Shown: positions 27,613 through 34,659 of the stretch, one piece after another
How positions within the stretch are numbered: position 1 is the first letter of the stretch
Layout: every line of letters begins with the position of its first letter
From: Bacillus sp. FJAT-27264
GTDB lineage: Bacteria; Bacillota; Bacilli; Paenibacillales; Paenibacillaceae
DNA length: 64,000 nt
NCBI RefSeq assembly: GCF_001682855.1
Contig: NZ_MAQW01000030.1
Span: 179,275 to 243,274 of the forward strand
Direction of reading: 5' to 3'
Made by a program: the position numbers and the translations under genes
Notes under the pieces: generated by a model
The model's database searches: none
What the model was told of the DNA's origin: nothing
What the model saw: the letters and a program-made list of their open reading frames with translations, nothing else

Positions 27613-28341
27613 GTGAAGGGAGTCATACTGGCGGGCGGAACAGGTTCCAGACTTCTACCGCTGACCCGGCTTATGAACAAACATTTGCTTCCGGTCGGCA
27701 ATTATCCTATGGTGTGCTACGGTATAGACCGGCTGCGCCGAGGGGGGATCACCGATATTCTTCTGGTCATCAGCAAGCAGTCCGCCGGGTTGTATACCGA
27801 TTTTTTGGGCAGTGGTGCCTCTTTCGGCGTCTCTCTGACTTATAAAATTCAGGAAGCCGCGGGAGGCATCGCAGAAGCTCTGGAGCTTGCGGAAGGATTC
27901 ATTTCTCCGGGGGAACGGTTCGTGGTTCTGCTCGGCGATAATCTGTTTTTGGACGATCTTACCCCATACGTAGATAGCTTTCTCAAACAGTCTGAAGGGA
28001 CGGCCAAAGTGCTGCTGACACCAGTAGAGGATGCACGCAGATATGGTGTTCCCGTTTTTGACGATAAGGACCCTTCGTGGATTGCTTACATCGAGGAGAA
28101 GCCCAAGCGGCCAAAGACGAATTACTGCGTGACCGGTATTTATATGTACGACTCGGACGTATTTGATATTATACGGCGAATCGCTCCCTCAGGAAGAGGC
28201 GAACTAGAGATCACCGATGTGAACAACCTATATGCTTCAGTCCGCAAGCTGAGCTATGATGTGCTGAAGGAATGGTGGAGTGATGCGGGAACATTTCAGT
28301 CTCTGCGAGAGGCTGGAGAGAAACTCAAGGATACCTTGTGA
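27613..28341 (+). CDS. Sugar-1-phosphate nucleotidyltransferase (RmlA-like)
   Basis: A 242-residue protein that forms a nucleotide sugar, most likely dTDP-glucose, from sugar 1-phosphate and nucleoside triphosphate. The N-terminal signature is LAGGTGSRLLPLT, followed by NKHLLPVGNYPM. The metal and sugar residues lie in LLGDNLF, YIEEKPK, VTGIYMYD and WWSDAGTFQSL. It is the short form, about 50 residues shorter than RmlA of dTDP-rhamnose operons. RmlB, C and D are not next to it. The start is GTG with AGGAGGA 8 bases upstream, 47 bases after the previous gene and probably in the same operon. Confidence 0.88.
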   Translation: MKGVILAGGTGSRLLPLTRLMNKHLLPVGNYPMVCYGIDRLRRGGITDILLVISKQSAGLYTDFLGSGASFGVSLTYKIQEAAGGIAEALELAEGFISPGERFVVLLGDNLFLDDLTPYVDSFLKQSEGTAKVLLTPVEDARRYGVPVFDDKDPSWIAYIEEKPKRPKTNYCVTGIYMYDSDVFDIIRRIAPSGRGELEITDVNNLYASVRKLSYDVLKEWWSDAGTFQSLREAGEKLKDTL

Positions 28342-28350
28342 TGAAGCAGT

Positions 28351-28386
28351 GGAGTGTTCCGGGAAGTTACCGGACACTCCTTTTTT
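28351..28386 (+). terminator. Terminator of the glycosyltransferase/nucleotidyltransferase operon
   Basis: A stem of 28351-28362 with 28370-28380, followed by six T. Confidence 0.88.
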
Positions 28387-28446
28387 GGTTAAATGTTGCA
28401 TGGTCGCACATACTATTTTCAATTCATCATCTAGAGGAGGAACAGT

Positions 28447-29457
28447 ATGAAAGCGGCAGTTACCCATGCATTTAAAAAGCCTTTGGAAATCAAGGAAGTC
28501 GGATTACGTGATCCAGAGCCACATGAGGTTGTCGTCAAAATCCATGCCTGCGGCGTGTGCCACACAGATCTTCATGCCGCGAACGGGGACTGGCCAGTCA
28601 AGCCGAAGCTACCTTTAATTCCCGGACATGAAGGTGTTGGTGTGATCGTACAGGTCGGCGCCGGTGTACATCACTTGCAGGTAGGGGATCGGGTGGGTAT
28701 TCCCTGGTTGTATTCTGCTTGTGGTCACTGCGAATTCTGCCTGAGCGGACGTGAGACGCTGTGCTTGCAGCAGCAGAACGCAGGATATTCGGTCGACGGC
28801 AGCTATGCCGAATATTGCATCGCCCATGGCGATTATGTCGTCAAAATCCCTGACGCCATCGATTTTGTGCAGGCAGCGCCGTTGTTTTGTGCGGGCGTTA
28901 CCACCTACAAAGCTCTGAAGGTATCCAAAGCCCGTGCGGGGCAATGGGTGTCAATTGTGGGTGTGGGCGGTTTAGGTCATCTGGCTGTTCAATATGCCAA
29001 GGCTATGGGGCTGAATGTGGTTGCCGTTGATACTTCCGAAGAGAAGCTGAAGCTTGCGAAGCAATTGGGAGCTGACTTGGTGATTGATCCGAGGAATGAC
29101 GATCCTGCAGAGGTACTAAAAAATAAATTAGGCGGGGTTCAGGCCAGCATTGTCACGGCTGTTAACAAAAAAGCGTTCGACAGCGCCTATTATTCCCTCA
29201 AACGGGGTGGCACGCTGGTTCTGGTGGGATTGCCACCGGAGAAAATGGAGGTGCCTATTTTCAACACGGTGCTGGATGGGACAACCATCGTCGGCTCGAT
29301 TGTCGGTACGCGACAGGATCTGGAAGAGGCTCTGCAGTTTGCAGCGGAAGGGAAAGTGAAGGCGATCACAGCAGTCAGGAAGCTGGAGGAGATCAATGAG
29401 GTCTTCTCAGAACTGGAGCATGGCGAGATTGACGGGCGGATTGTTCTAACGCTATAG
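28447..29457 (+). CDS. adhP: Zinc-dependent alcohol dehydrogenase
   Basis: A 336-residue medium-chain dehydrogenase that oxidises primary alcohols or reduces aldehydes with NAD(H). The catalytic zinc ligands lie in ACGVCHTDLH and PGHEGVGVI. The structural zinc is held by four Cys in CGHCEFCLSGRETLC. The Rossmann nucleotide loop is GVGGLGHLAVQYAKAMG. Length and motifs match AdhP/AdhT of Bacilli. The ribosome binding site GAGGAGG is 6 bases before the ATG. It is flanked by terminators, hence monocistronic, and seems unrelated to the surrounding surface genes. Confidence 0.9.
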   Translation: MKAAVTHAFKKPLEIKEVGLRDPEPHEVVVKIHACGVCHTDLHAANGDWPVKPKLPLIPGHEGVGVIVQVGAGVHHLQVGDRVGIPWLYSACGHCEFCLSGRETLCLQQQNAGYSVDGSYAEYCIAHGDYVVKIPDAIDFVQAAPLFCAGVTTYKALKVSKARAGQWVSIVGVGGLGHLAVQYAKAMGLNVVAVDTSEEKLKLAKQLGADLVIDPRNDDPAEVLKNKLGGVQASIVTAVNKKAFDSAYYSLKRGGTLVLVGLPPEKMEVPIFNTVLDGTTIVGSIVGTRQDLEEALQFAAEGKVKAITAVRKLEEINEVFSELEHGEIDGRIVLTL

Positions 29458-29473
29458 AACCCAATACGTAATC

Positions 29474-29504
29474 AAAGCTCTGCCATACAGCGGAGCTTTT
29501 TTTT
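29474..29504 (+). terminator. Terminator of adhP
   Basis: A hairpin with AAAGCTC and GAGCTTT arms followed by eight T. Confidence 0.85.
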
Positions 29505-29666
29505 GCGTGAACCTAGGATGGAAAGGCATCCATTTGTAGAACAGGCCTAACATTTCCAGGGGGCGGATCATGTTTTTTTCGACGAACCACCAAGTCATCC
29601 TTTCCTGCTTGTGAAAATGGGCGGGATACAGGTAGCACAACTTCGCGAATAGAAGGTACTTCCGGC

Positions 29667-29694
29667 ACCGCTAGGGCTCCTGCCGCATATGTTG
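29667..29694 (+). promoter_or_regulatory. Candidate sigma-K-type promoter of the small-protein operon
   Basis: ACC (29667-29669), a 16-base spacer and CATATGTTG (29686-29694) resemble the mother-cell promoter pattern, 33 bases before the first start. Confidence 0.4.
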
Positions 29695-29726
29695 TAGCAG
29701 GGCGTTTGAGCAAAGGAGACATGAAG

Positions 29727-30014
29727 GTGCAGAATAAAATAACAAAAGTGCTGCAGCACATGGCCCATACGCACGAACAGATGGCGCGGATCCTCGACGC
29801 CGAACGTCACGTGGTTGTCCGTATGTCGCAAATCGTCCACGATTTGCCGGATGCAGAGCCTGATTTTGGAGGAACCAGCGGTCTGATCGAAAGCTCGGGT
29901 CAGGTCAACAAGAATATTATTTCGTACCTCAATGCCCTGGCTGATCTGGAAGAGGCGATGGCGGAAGGGGTCGGCAGAGTCATCAAGGAAATGAACGGGC
30001 AGGAAGAAGAGTAG
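29727..30014 (+). CDS. Small helical protein of unknown function (paralogue 1)
   Basis: A protein of 95 residues. I do not recognise the family. It is nearly all helix. The segment HTHEQMARILDAERHVVVRM has a counterpart in each of the next two small genes (WNVAMILEAKA, QAALAAILESIAE), so the three look like diverged tandem copies. The tail is acidic (EMNGQEEE). AAAGGAG is 8 bases before GTG 29727 but only 2 before the in-frame ATG 29721, so either could be the start. It heads a four-gene operon ending in a very basic protein, and a spore structural role is inferred from context only. Confidence 0.65.
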   Translation: MQNKITKVLQHMAHTHEQMARILDAERHVVVRMSQIVHDLPDAEPDFGGTSGLIESSGQVNKNIISYLNALADLEEAMAEGVGRVIKEMNGQEEE

Positions 30015-30037
30015 GCGCAAGGAGTAGGAGGCTGGTG

Positions 30038-30376
30038 ATGAGCAGGGAGAAGGCTTTTCTACAAATGCTGGAGTCAACGGCAGTGATCCAGTGGAACGTC
30101 GCCATGATTCTGGAGGCGAAGGCTGTCGAGGCGGAGAAGGTCAAACAGTGGACACAGCACCATATCCACGCGAGAGTGTTCGAAAGCCATGAGGAGCAGT
30201 TAAAAGAAACCCTCTCCATTCACGAGGTGATCGTTGAGATGGTCGAAGGACTGACCAAGCTGGAGAACGGGCTTTACAGCAATTTGAAGGCTGTGCTGGG
30301 CAGTGGTGAGGAAGAAGGCGGCGGAGAAGGGTTCTCGGGCGGCGACGGGTTTGATTTTGGGGACCTGAGCAAATGA
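30038..30376 (+). CDS. Small helical protein of unknown function (paralogue 2)
   Basis: A protein of 112 residues that begins 23 bases after paralogue 1. TAGGAG lies 7 bases before ATG 30038 (an in-frame GTG sits one codon earlier). The N-terminal helix SREKAFLQMLESTAVIQWNV and the following MILEAKAVEAEKV match the pattern of its neighbours. A Glu-rich middle and a Gly/Asp/Phe-rich acidic tail (GGGEGFSGGDGFDFGDLSK) follow. The acidic tail could pair with the basic protein encoded two genes later. Function unknown. Confidence 0.68.
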   Translation: MSREKAFLQMLESTAVIQWNVAMILEAKAVEAEKVKQWTQHHIHARVFESHEEQLKETLSIHEVIVEMVEGLTKLENGLYSNLKAVLGSGEEEGGGEGFSGGDGFDFGDLSK

Positions 30377-30681
30377 CCGGGGGCCGTCTATCGGAGCATG
30401 CCGTCAAACTGGAGATGATCCGCTCCATTTCCCGTAGCCAGGCTGCGTTGGCCGCCATACTGGAGAGCATCGCCGAATTGACGGGGCATTCCGAGCTGAC
30501 GGCCCGCAAACTGAGCGACAATATCCGGATCTTAAGTGGGTACCAGAGCGCCATGTGCCGGATGATGTCCGGCATTTCACTGCATCGGCCTAAACGGGGA
30601 ACTCCTGCAGCGCCATGGTTAAACAAGACCAAGACTTGGGCTGAAGGAACCTCCAAAGTACATGGAGTACAGGAGGAATAA
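30373..30681 (+). CDS. Small helical protein of unknown function (paralogue 3)
   Basis: A protein of 102 residues whose ATG overlaps the previous stop (ATGA), indicating coupled translation. The helix EMIRSISRSQAALAAILESI aligns with the helices of the two upstream genes. The rest is basic (pI opposite to its acidic neighbours), with HRPKRGTPAAPWLNKTKTW near the end. No signal peptide, membrane helix or known domain is visible. Confidence 0.65.
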   Translation: MTGGRLSEHAVKLEMIRSISRSQAALAAILESIAELTGHSELTARKLSDNIRILSGYQSAMCRMMSGISLHRPKRGTPAAPWLNKTKTWAEGTSKVHGVQEE

Positions 30682-30686
30682 AGAGA

Positions 30687-31100
30687 ATGAAGAAAAAGAG
30701 CAGCAGAAAAGTGCGTTTAGGCACGACAACCCGCAGACGGCGCAAATTGTTGCTGTCGCGGAAGGTCAAGGTCCGCAAAGGCCTTGCCCGCAAAACTCGC
30801 AAAGGGCTGATCCGTAAAGGGAAGACCCGCAAAAGTCCTGTGCTGCGCAAAAAAAGAAGACTTCGGCGGCGCCGCATCCTGCGCAGAAGAATCAACATTG
30901 CCCCACAAGCTAACGCAGCACCTTCAGTGGATCCTAACGATGCACCACAGGTGATTCCGCTCCCCCCGGATCTTGGCGTCTCTCTGGAAACGCCTCCGGG
31001 AGACGCCTATCAGCAGGGCTACACCGAAGCATACAACGTGGGGTTCGACGCCGGTTTCGCCAAGGGCTTCGAGGACGGGCATAAGCTGGAATTCAAGTAA
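30687..31100 (+). CDS. Highly basic small protein with periodic [YF]xxG C-terminal motif
   Basis: A protein of 137 residues. Residues 1-70 are about half Arg/Lys (for example KKRRLRRRRILRRR), resembling nucleic-acid- or polyanion-binding tails. A Pro/Ala-rich hinge follows. Residues 108-131 form six consecutive tetrads [YF]-x-x-[GA]: YQQG, YTEA, YNVG, FDAG, FAKG, FEDG. The same tetrads occur at the N-termini of the two CgeB-like proteins at 50.2 and 51.3 kb. AGGAGG lies 10 bases before the ATG. It is the last gene of the small-protein operon. I know no characterised homologue; a spore-specific scaffold or adaptor is an inference. Confidence 0.75.
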   Translation: MKKKSSRKVRLGTTTRRRRKLLLSRKVKVRKGLARKTRKGLIRKGKTRKSPVLRKKRRLRRRRILRRRINIAPQANAAPSVDPNDAPQVIPLPPDLGVSLETPPGDAYQQGYTEAYNVGFDAGFAKGFEDGHKLEFK

Positions 31101-31135
31101 CCCAGAGGCGGAGTGGCCTGGGTCAAGAAGGAAAT

Positions 31136-31184
31136 AACATCCGGTCGGGAGGAATCCGTCCGGATGTTTTGCTGTGCTTTTTTT
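31136..31184 (+). terminator. Terminator of the small-protein operon
   Basis: A 9-bp stem (31136-31144 with 31160-31168) followed by TTTT and a second longer T-run. Confidence 0.8.
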
Positions 31185-31282
31185 CCGGAAATCCCCTCCT
31201 CAAAGTGGACCCGAATATGATAGACTTCTTGTCAGGGTCTCGCTGAAGGGATCGAATTGGATGAAAGAAAGCAGGTGCACAG

Positions 31283-31801
31283 ATGAGCAATGGGATTCGA
31301 ATTGCACATAAAGAAGAGCTGGAAGAAATCATGAAGCTTATTGCCAAATGTGTGAAAGTCATGCAGGATGGCGGAAGTGACCAATGGGATGAGCATTATC
31401 CCAATAAGGAAGTTATAGGAACGGACATTGAGCGCGGTACCCTATACGTATGCGAAGACAATCATGCCATTGCGGGAATCCTCGTACTGGATGAAAATCA
31501 GGCAGAAGCCTATGAGACGATCACTTGGGCGCAAAACCAGGGACCTCATTTGATTATGCACCGTTTGGCGGTACATCCTGAGGTTCAGGGCAAGGGTATT
31601 GCACGGCAATTGATTGCTTTTGCAGAGGAGCTGGCGCTGGACAGAGGGTATACAAGCATTCGTCTCGACACCTATGCGAAGAACACAAGAGCGTTGGAGA
31701 TATACCCGCGGCTGGGCTATGATCTCAGAGGCGAAATCAGCTTTCCGAGCCGTACGGCAAACTTTCCGGTATTTGAGAAGGTATTGGTTGCTGCAGAGTA
31801 A
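31283..31801 (+). CDS. GNAT-family N-acetyltransferase
   Basis: A 172-residue acetyltransferase that transfers the acetyl group of acetyl-CoA to an amine. The acetyl-CoA-binding motif A reads LAVHPEVQGKGIARQLIAFA, and the C-terminal part has NTRALEIYPRLGYDLRGEI. The substrate cannot be deduced. AGGTG precedes the ATG by 6 bases. It lies alone between two terminators. Confidence 0.85.
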   Translation: MSNGIRIAHKEELEEIMKLIAKCVKVMQDGGSDQWDEHYPNKEVIGTDIERGTLYVCEDNHAIAGILVLDENQAEAYETITWAQNQGPHLIMHRLAVHPEVQGKGIARQLIAFAEELALDRGYTSIRLDTYAKNTRALEIYPRLGYDLRGEISFPSRTANFPVFEKVLVAAE

Positions 31802-31963
31802 ATCTATGTTAGATATGTTTGATATTATCGTGTGATGGGATCAGACAATATTGAATGCGTCATTTAAAGTAACATGTATAGCAGATTTACTCATTGTTTT
31901 TAGAATGTAAATATAAAAAACATAAGAAATACGAATATATATGTAAACTTAATTAACTTTTAA

Positions 31964-31993
31964 TTGACATAAATCATGTCTTTCTTTTATGAT
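31964..31993 (+). promoter_or_regulatory. Promoter of the riboswitch-controlled deaminase
   Basis: A perfect TTGACA (31964-31969), an 18-base spacer and TATGAT (31988-31993). Transcription would begin near 32000, about 30 bases before the aptamer. Confidence 0.6.
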
Positions 31994-31994
31994 T

Positions 31995-32031
31995 GGCTTA
32001 TTCAAGCAACTGAATTGAATAAGCCTTTTTT
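31995..32031 (+). terminator. Terminator directly before the riboswitch
   Basis: An 11-bp perfect stem (31995-32005 with 32015-32025) and six T. The -10 box of the next promoter abuts its left arm and its T-run forms part of P1 of the riboswitch. It would stop read-through from the upstream GNAT gene. Confidence 0.75.
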
Positions 32032-32125
32032 CGTATATCCTTAATAATGGGTTTAAGGGTCTCTACTGGAAACCGTAAATTTCCGGCTACGAAAATATGC
32101 TGCGGCATATTTTTGTGGCCTTTTT
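32029..32125 (+). promoter_or_regulatory. Variant purine riboswitch, probably the 8-oxoguanine class
   Basis: The three-stem purine aptamer is complete. P1 is 32029-32035 with 32088-32094. P2 is CCTTAA/TTAAGG (32039-32044, 32053-32058) with GG in its loop. P3 is 32067-32072 with 32080-32085, around the canonical loop CCGTAAA. In xpt numbering U51 and C74 are kept, but the pocket differs at 24 (A to U), 48 (U to C) and 73 (A to G). The terminator that follows uses the 3' arm of P1, so ligand binding would prevent termination (ON switch). Variant aptamers of this kind before 8-oxoguanine deaminase genes in Paenibacillaceae are known from the literature to bind 8-oxoguanine. The exact published pocket consensus is from memory and not checked here. 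Confidence 0.85.
32085..32125 (+). terminator. Riboswitch expression-platform terminator
   Basis: A 16-bp stem (32085-32100 with 32105-32120, two G-U pairs) and TTTTT. Its left arm contains the last base of P3, both J3/1 bases and the whole 3' strand of P1, so it cannot coexist with the folded aptamer. Confidence 0.88.
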
Positions 32126-32197
32126 GTGTTACAACTGGCTCTCAGGTATCTAGCAATTTAACAAGACAAGGAAACCAGGCTAAAGGGGGAGAATGTA

Positions 32198-33535
32198 GTG
32201 GCAGACATCCTGATCAGAAACGCAGAGATTGTAACCATGAACAACTCGGAGGACATCATCACCGGTGATATTCGAATCAAGGGCAGCCTGATCGCGGAGA
32301 TCGGCAGTGGGCTTACTCCACAAGCGGGCGAGACTGTAATTGATGCCACTAACCGTACGGTTATCCCTGGTTTTATCCAGACCCATATTCATCTGTGCCA
32401 GACGCTGTTCCGCGGTAAAGGGGATGATCTGGAACTGATGGACTGGTTACGTAAACGAATCTGGCCACTGGAGGCTGCGCACGATGAGGAATCGTTGTAT
32501 TACTCTGCAATGCTGGGCATCGGCGAGCTGATCTCCAGCGGGACTACGACGATTGTGGATATGGAGACGGTGCATCATACGGATTTTGCTTTTCAGGCTA
32601 TTGCGGCGAGTGGTATCCGCGCCTTGTCCGGCAAGGTGATGATGGATCAGAAGGGCGGGGATGTGCCCGCAGCCTTGCAAGAGGATACAGCAGCCTCCTT
32701 ACAGGAGAGCGTGGATCTATTGGAAAAATGGAATGGCTTCGGGGGAGGGAGAATTCAGTACGCCTTCTCCCCGCGGTTCGTTATTTCCTGTACTGAGCGG
32801 CTGCTGACCGAGGTGCGAGACCTGTCTGCCCGTTATGGGGTTAAGGTTCATACCCATGCATCGGAGAATCTGGGAGAGATCGAGATTGTGCAGGCCATGA
32901 CAGGTATGCGGAATATTGTCTATCTGGATCATTTGGGTCTGGCCAATGAGCGTCTCATTCTGGCGCATTGCATCTGGCTGGATGCAGAGGAACGGCGGAT
33001 TTTGCGGGAGAGCGGCGTGCATGTCAGCCATTGCCCCGGCTCCAATCTGAAGCTGGCTTCGGGTATTGCGGATACGCCGGGCATGCTGCATGAGCATGTC
33101 TCCCTGAGCCTTGGTGCCGACGGTGCTCCTTGCAACAACAACCTGGATATGTTCAATGAGATGCGCTTGGCTGCCATCATCCAGAAGCCGCAGCATGGGC
33201 CGACGACTATGGATGCGAGAAGTGTGTTCCGCATGGCTACCATTGGCGGGGCTAAGGCAGTGGGGATGGAGAGCAGCATCGGTAGCATCGAGGTGGGTAA
33301 AAAAGCTGATCTCGCACTGCTGAATCTGCGTAATTTTCACACGTTCCCGTCCTATGATGTGGACCCGATCTCCCGAATTGTGTATTCTGCCACCCGTGCG
33401 GATGTGGAGACGACTATTATTGACGGCGAGATTGTGATGGAACGTGGGCTCATGAAGACGATGGATAAGGAAACGGTGCTACTGGAAGCCAATCGTTCTA
33501 TTAAAAGACTGCTCAGACGCACTCCCCTGGGCTGA
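32198..33535 (+). CDS. 8-oxoguanine deaminase-type amidohydrolase
   Basis: A 445-residue metal-dependent amidohydrolase of the SAH/guanine/8-oxoguanine deaminase branch. 8-oxoguanine deaminase converts 8-oxoguanine to uric acid and ammonia. Metal and catalytic sites are visible: H63 and H65 in QTHIHLCQ, HTHASEN, LAHCIWL, and the catalytic Asp in LGADGAPCNN. FRGKGDDLELMDWL is the substrate-loop region. GTG 32198 has AAAGGGGGA 7 bases upstream. The family alone would leave guanine, cytosine or S-adenosylhomocysteine as options; the variant purine riboswitch in front points to 8-oxoguanine. The protein is cytosolic. Confidence 0.85.
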   Translation: MADILIRNAEIVTMNNSEDIITGDIRIKGSLIAEIGSGLTPQAGETVIDATNRTVIPGFIQTHIHLCQTLFRGKGDDLELMDWLRKRIWPLEAAHDEESLYYSAMLGIGELISSGTTTIVDMETVHHTDFAFQAIAASGIRALSGKVMMDQKGGDVPAALQEDTAASLQESVDLLEKWNGFGGGRIQYAFSPRFVISCTERLLTEVRDLSARYGVKVHTHASENLGEIEIVQAMTGMRNIVYLDHLGLANERLILAHCIWLDAEERRILRESGVHVSHCPGSNLKLASGIADTPGMLHEHVSLSLGADGAPCNNNLDMFNEMRLAAIIQKPQHGPTTMDARSVFRMATIGGAKAVGMESSIGSIEVGKKADLALLNLRNFHTFPSYDVDPISRIVYSATRADVETTIIDGEIVMERGLMKTMDKETVLLEANRSIKRLLRRTPLG

Positions 33536-33543
33536 GTCTCGCC

Positions 33544-33576
33544 GGATTGACCTTGATCAATCCCAGCCGCTATAAT
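33544..33576 (+). promoter_or_regulatory. Promoter and overlapping inverted repeat of the DeoR-family gene
   Basis: TTGACC (33547-33552), an 18-base spacer and a perfect TATAAT (33571-33576). A perfect 7-bp inverted repeat GGATTGA-6-TCAATCC (33544-33550, 33557-33563) covers the -35 box and is a plausible operator for autoregulation. Confidence 0.65.
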
Positions 33577-33660
33577 TTGCGTAGACAAACGCCGGAAATT
33601 ACGCGCCGCGGATTGTTATAGACTTCGTCCGCGAGGGACGATGAACAAGGGGTCTTACCA

Positions 33661-34416
33661 GTGCTCAAAGAAGAACGGCAACAAATCATTCTGGATATGC
33701 TTGTCAAGGAAGGGAAGCTGGTGGCGGCCGAGCTCAGCAGCCGTCTGAATGTGTCCGAGGACACGGTGCGCCGCGATTTGCGGGAAATGGACAATGCCGG
33801 TCTGCTGCACCGGGTACACGGCGGTGCGTTGCCGTCATCCCCTACGTTGGCGAGTTTCGGAGATCGCGAGCGGCTGGGTGCAGAAGCGAAGCTGTCTCTG
33901 GCTCAAGGTGCAACCTCTCTGATCCGCAGCGGCCAGGTCATTCTTATGGATGGCAGCACAACCACGCTGCAGATTGCGAAAACCATCCCAGCGCATATCT
34001 CGGCGACTGTGATTACGAATAGCCCTCCGGTAGCTGTAGCTCTGGCTAGTCATCCAGGAATTGAGGTTACGATGCTGGGCGGCAAGCTGTTCAAGGACTC
34101 CCTGGTGAATCTGGGTCCGGCTGCGATTCAGGAATTACAGCATATCCGTGCTGATTTGTGCTTCCTGGGGGTGTACTGCATTCACCCCGAGTTCGGCATT
34201 AGTCTGCCGCACAACGATGAGGCTTTTGTCAAAAGAGCTATGATCGCAGGTTCGTCGGAGGTGGTGGCACTGGTGACGCCGGATAAGCTTGGAACCTCAG
34301 CGCCGTTCATCGTCGCCCAAGCCTCGGCATTGACTTGCATGATTACGTCAAATGAGGTGCCGGAGGACATTCTTCTTCCTTATAGAGAACAGGGAATTAC
34401 CGTCATTCAGTACTGA
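33661..34416 (+). CDS. DeoR-family transcriptional regulator
   Basis: A 251-residue repressor. The N-terminal winged helix (residues 1-57) has the DeoR signature VSEDTVRRDLREMDNAGLLH followed by RVHGGA. The C-terminal sugar-phosphate-sensing domain shows MDGSTTTLQIA, VITNSPPVA, MLGGKL and DLCFLGV. Members respond to phosphorylated sugars or nucleoside breakdown products. The start is GTG with AAGGGG 8 bases upstream. It sits 125 bases after the deaminase with its own promoter; whether it controls that gene is unknown. Confidence 0.9.
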   Translation: MLKEERQQIILDMLVKEGKLVAAELSSRLNVSEDTVRRDLREMDNAGLLHRVHGGALPSSPTLASFGDRERLGAEAKLSLAQGATSLIRSGQVILMDGSTTTLQIAKTIPAHISATVITNSPPVAVALASHPGIEVTMLGGKLFKDSLVNLGPAAIQELQHIRADLCFLGVYCIHPEFGISLPHNDEAFVKRAMIAGSSEVVALVTPDKLGTSAPFIVAQASALTCMITSNEVPEDILLPYREQGITVIQY

Positions 34417-34508
34417 CATGAAGGATACCGCAAAACAGTGTAGAGGCAATACAGATTACCAGAAATACAGATTACTGCAACAGAGCTTGCTGGAATCAAC
34501 TAATTATG

Positions 34509-34538
34509 GCAGAGGGTCACGTGACCCTCTGCTTTTTT
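34509..34538 (+). terminator. Terminator of the DeoR-family gene
   Basis: A perfect 24-base palindrome (12 bp per arm, loop formed from its centre) followed by six T. Confidence 0.92.
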
Positions 34539-34659
34539 GTTGTTACTAAAGAGCGAAACTGTGGTGTAGATATATCGTCCCATTCCGTGATTTTTTCATA
34601 AATGTTATAATATTCCTTGTTTTTATATTTAATCCAAAATATTGGGAGAGGGTATGTTT

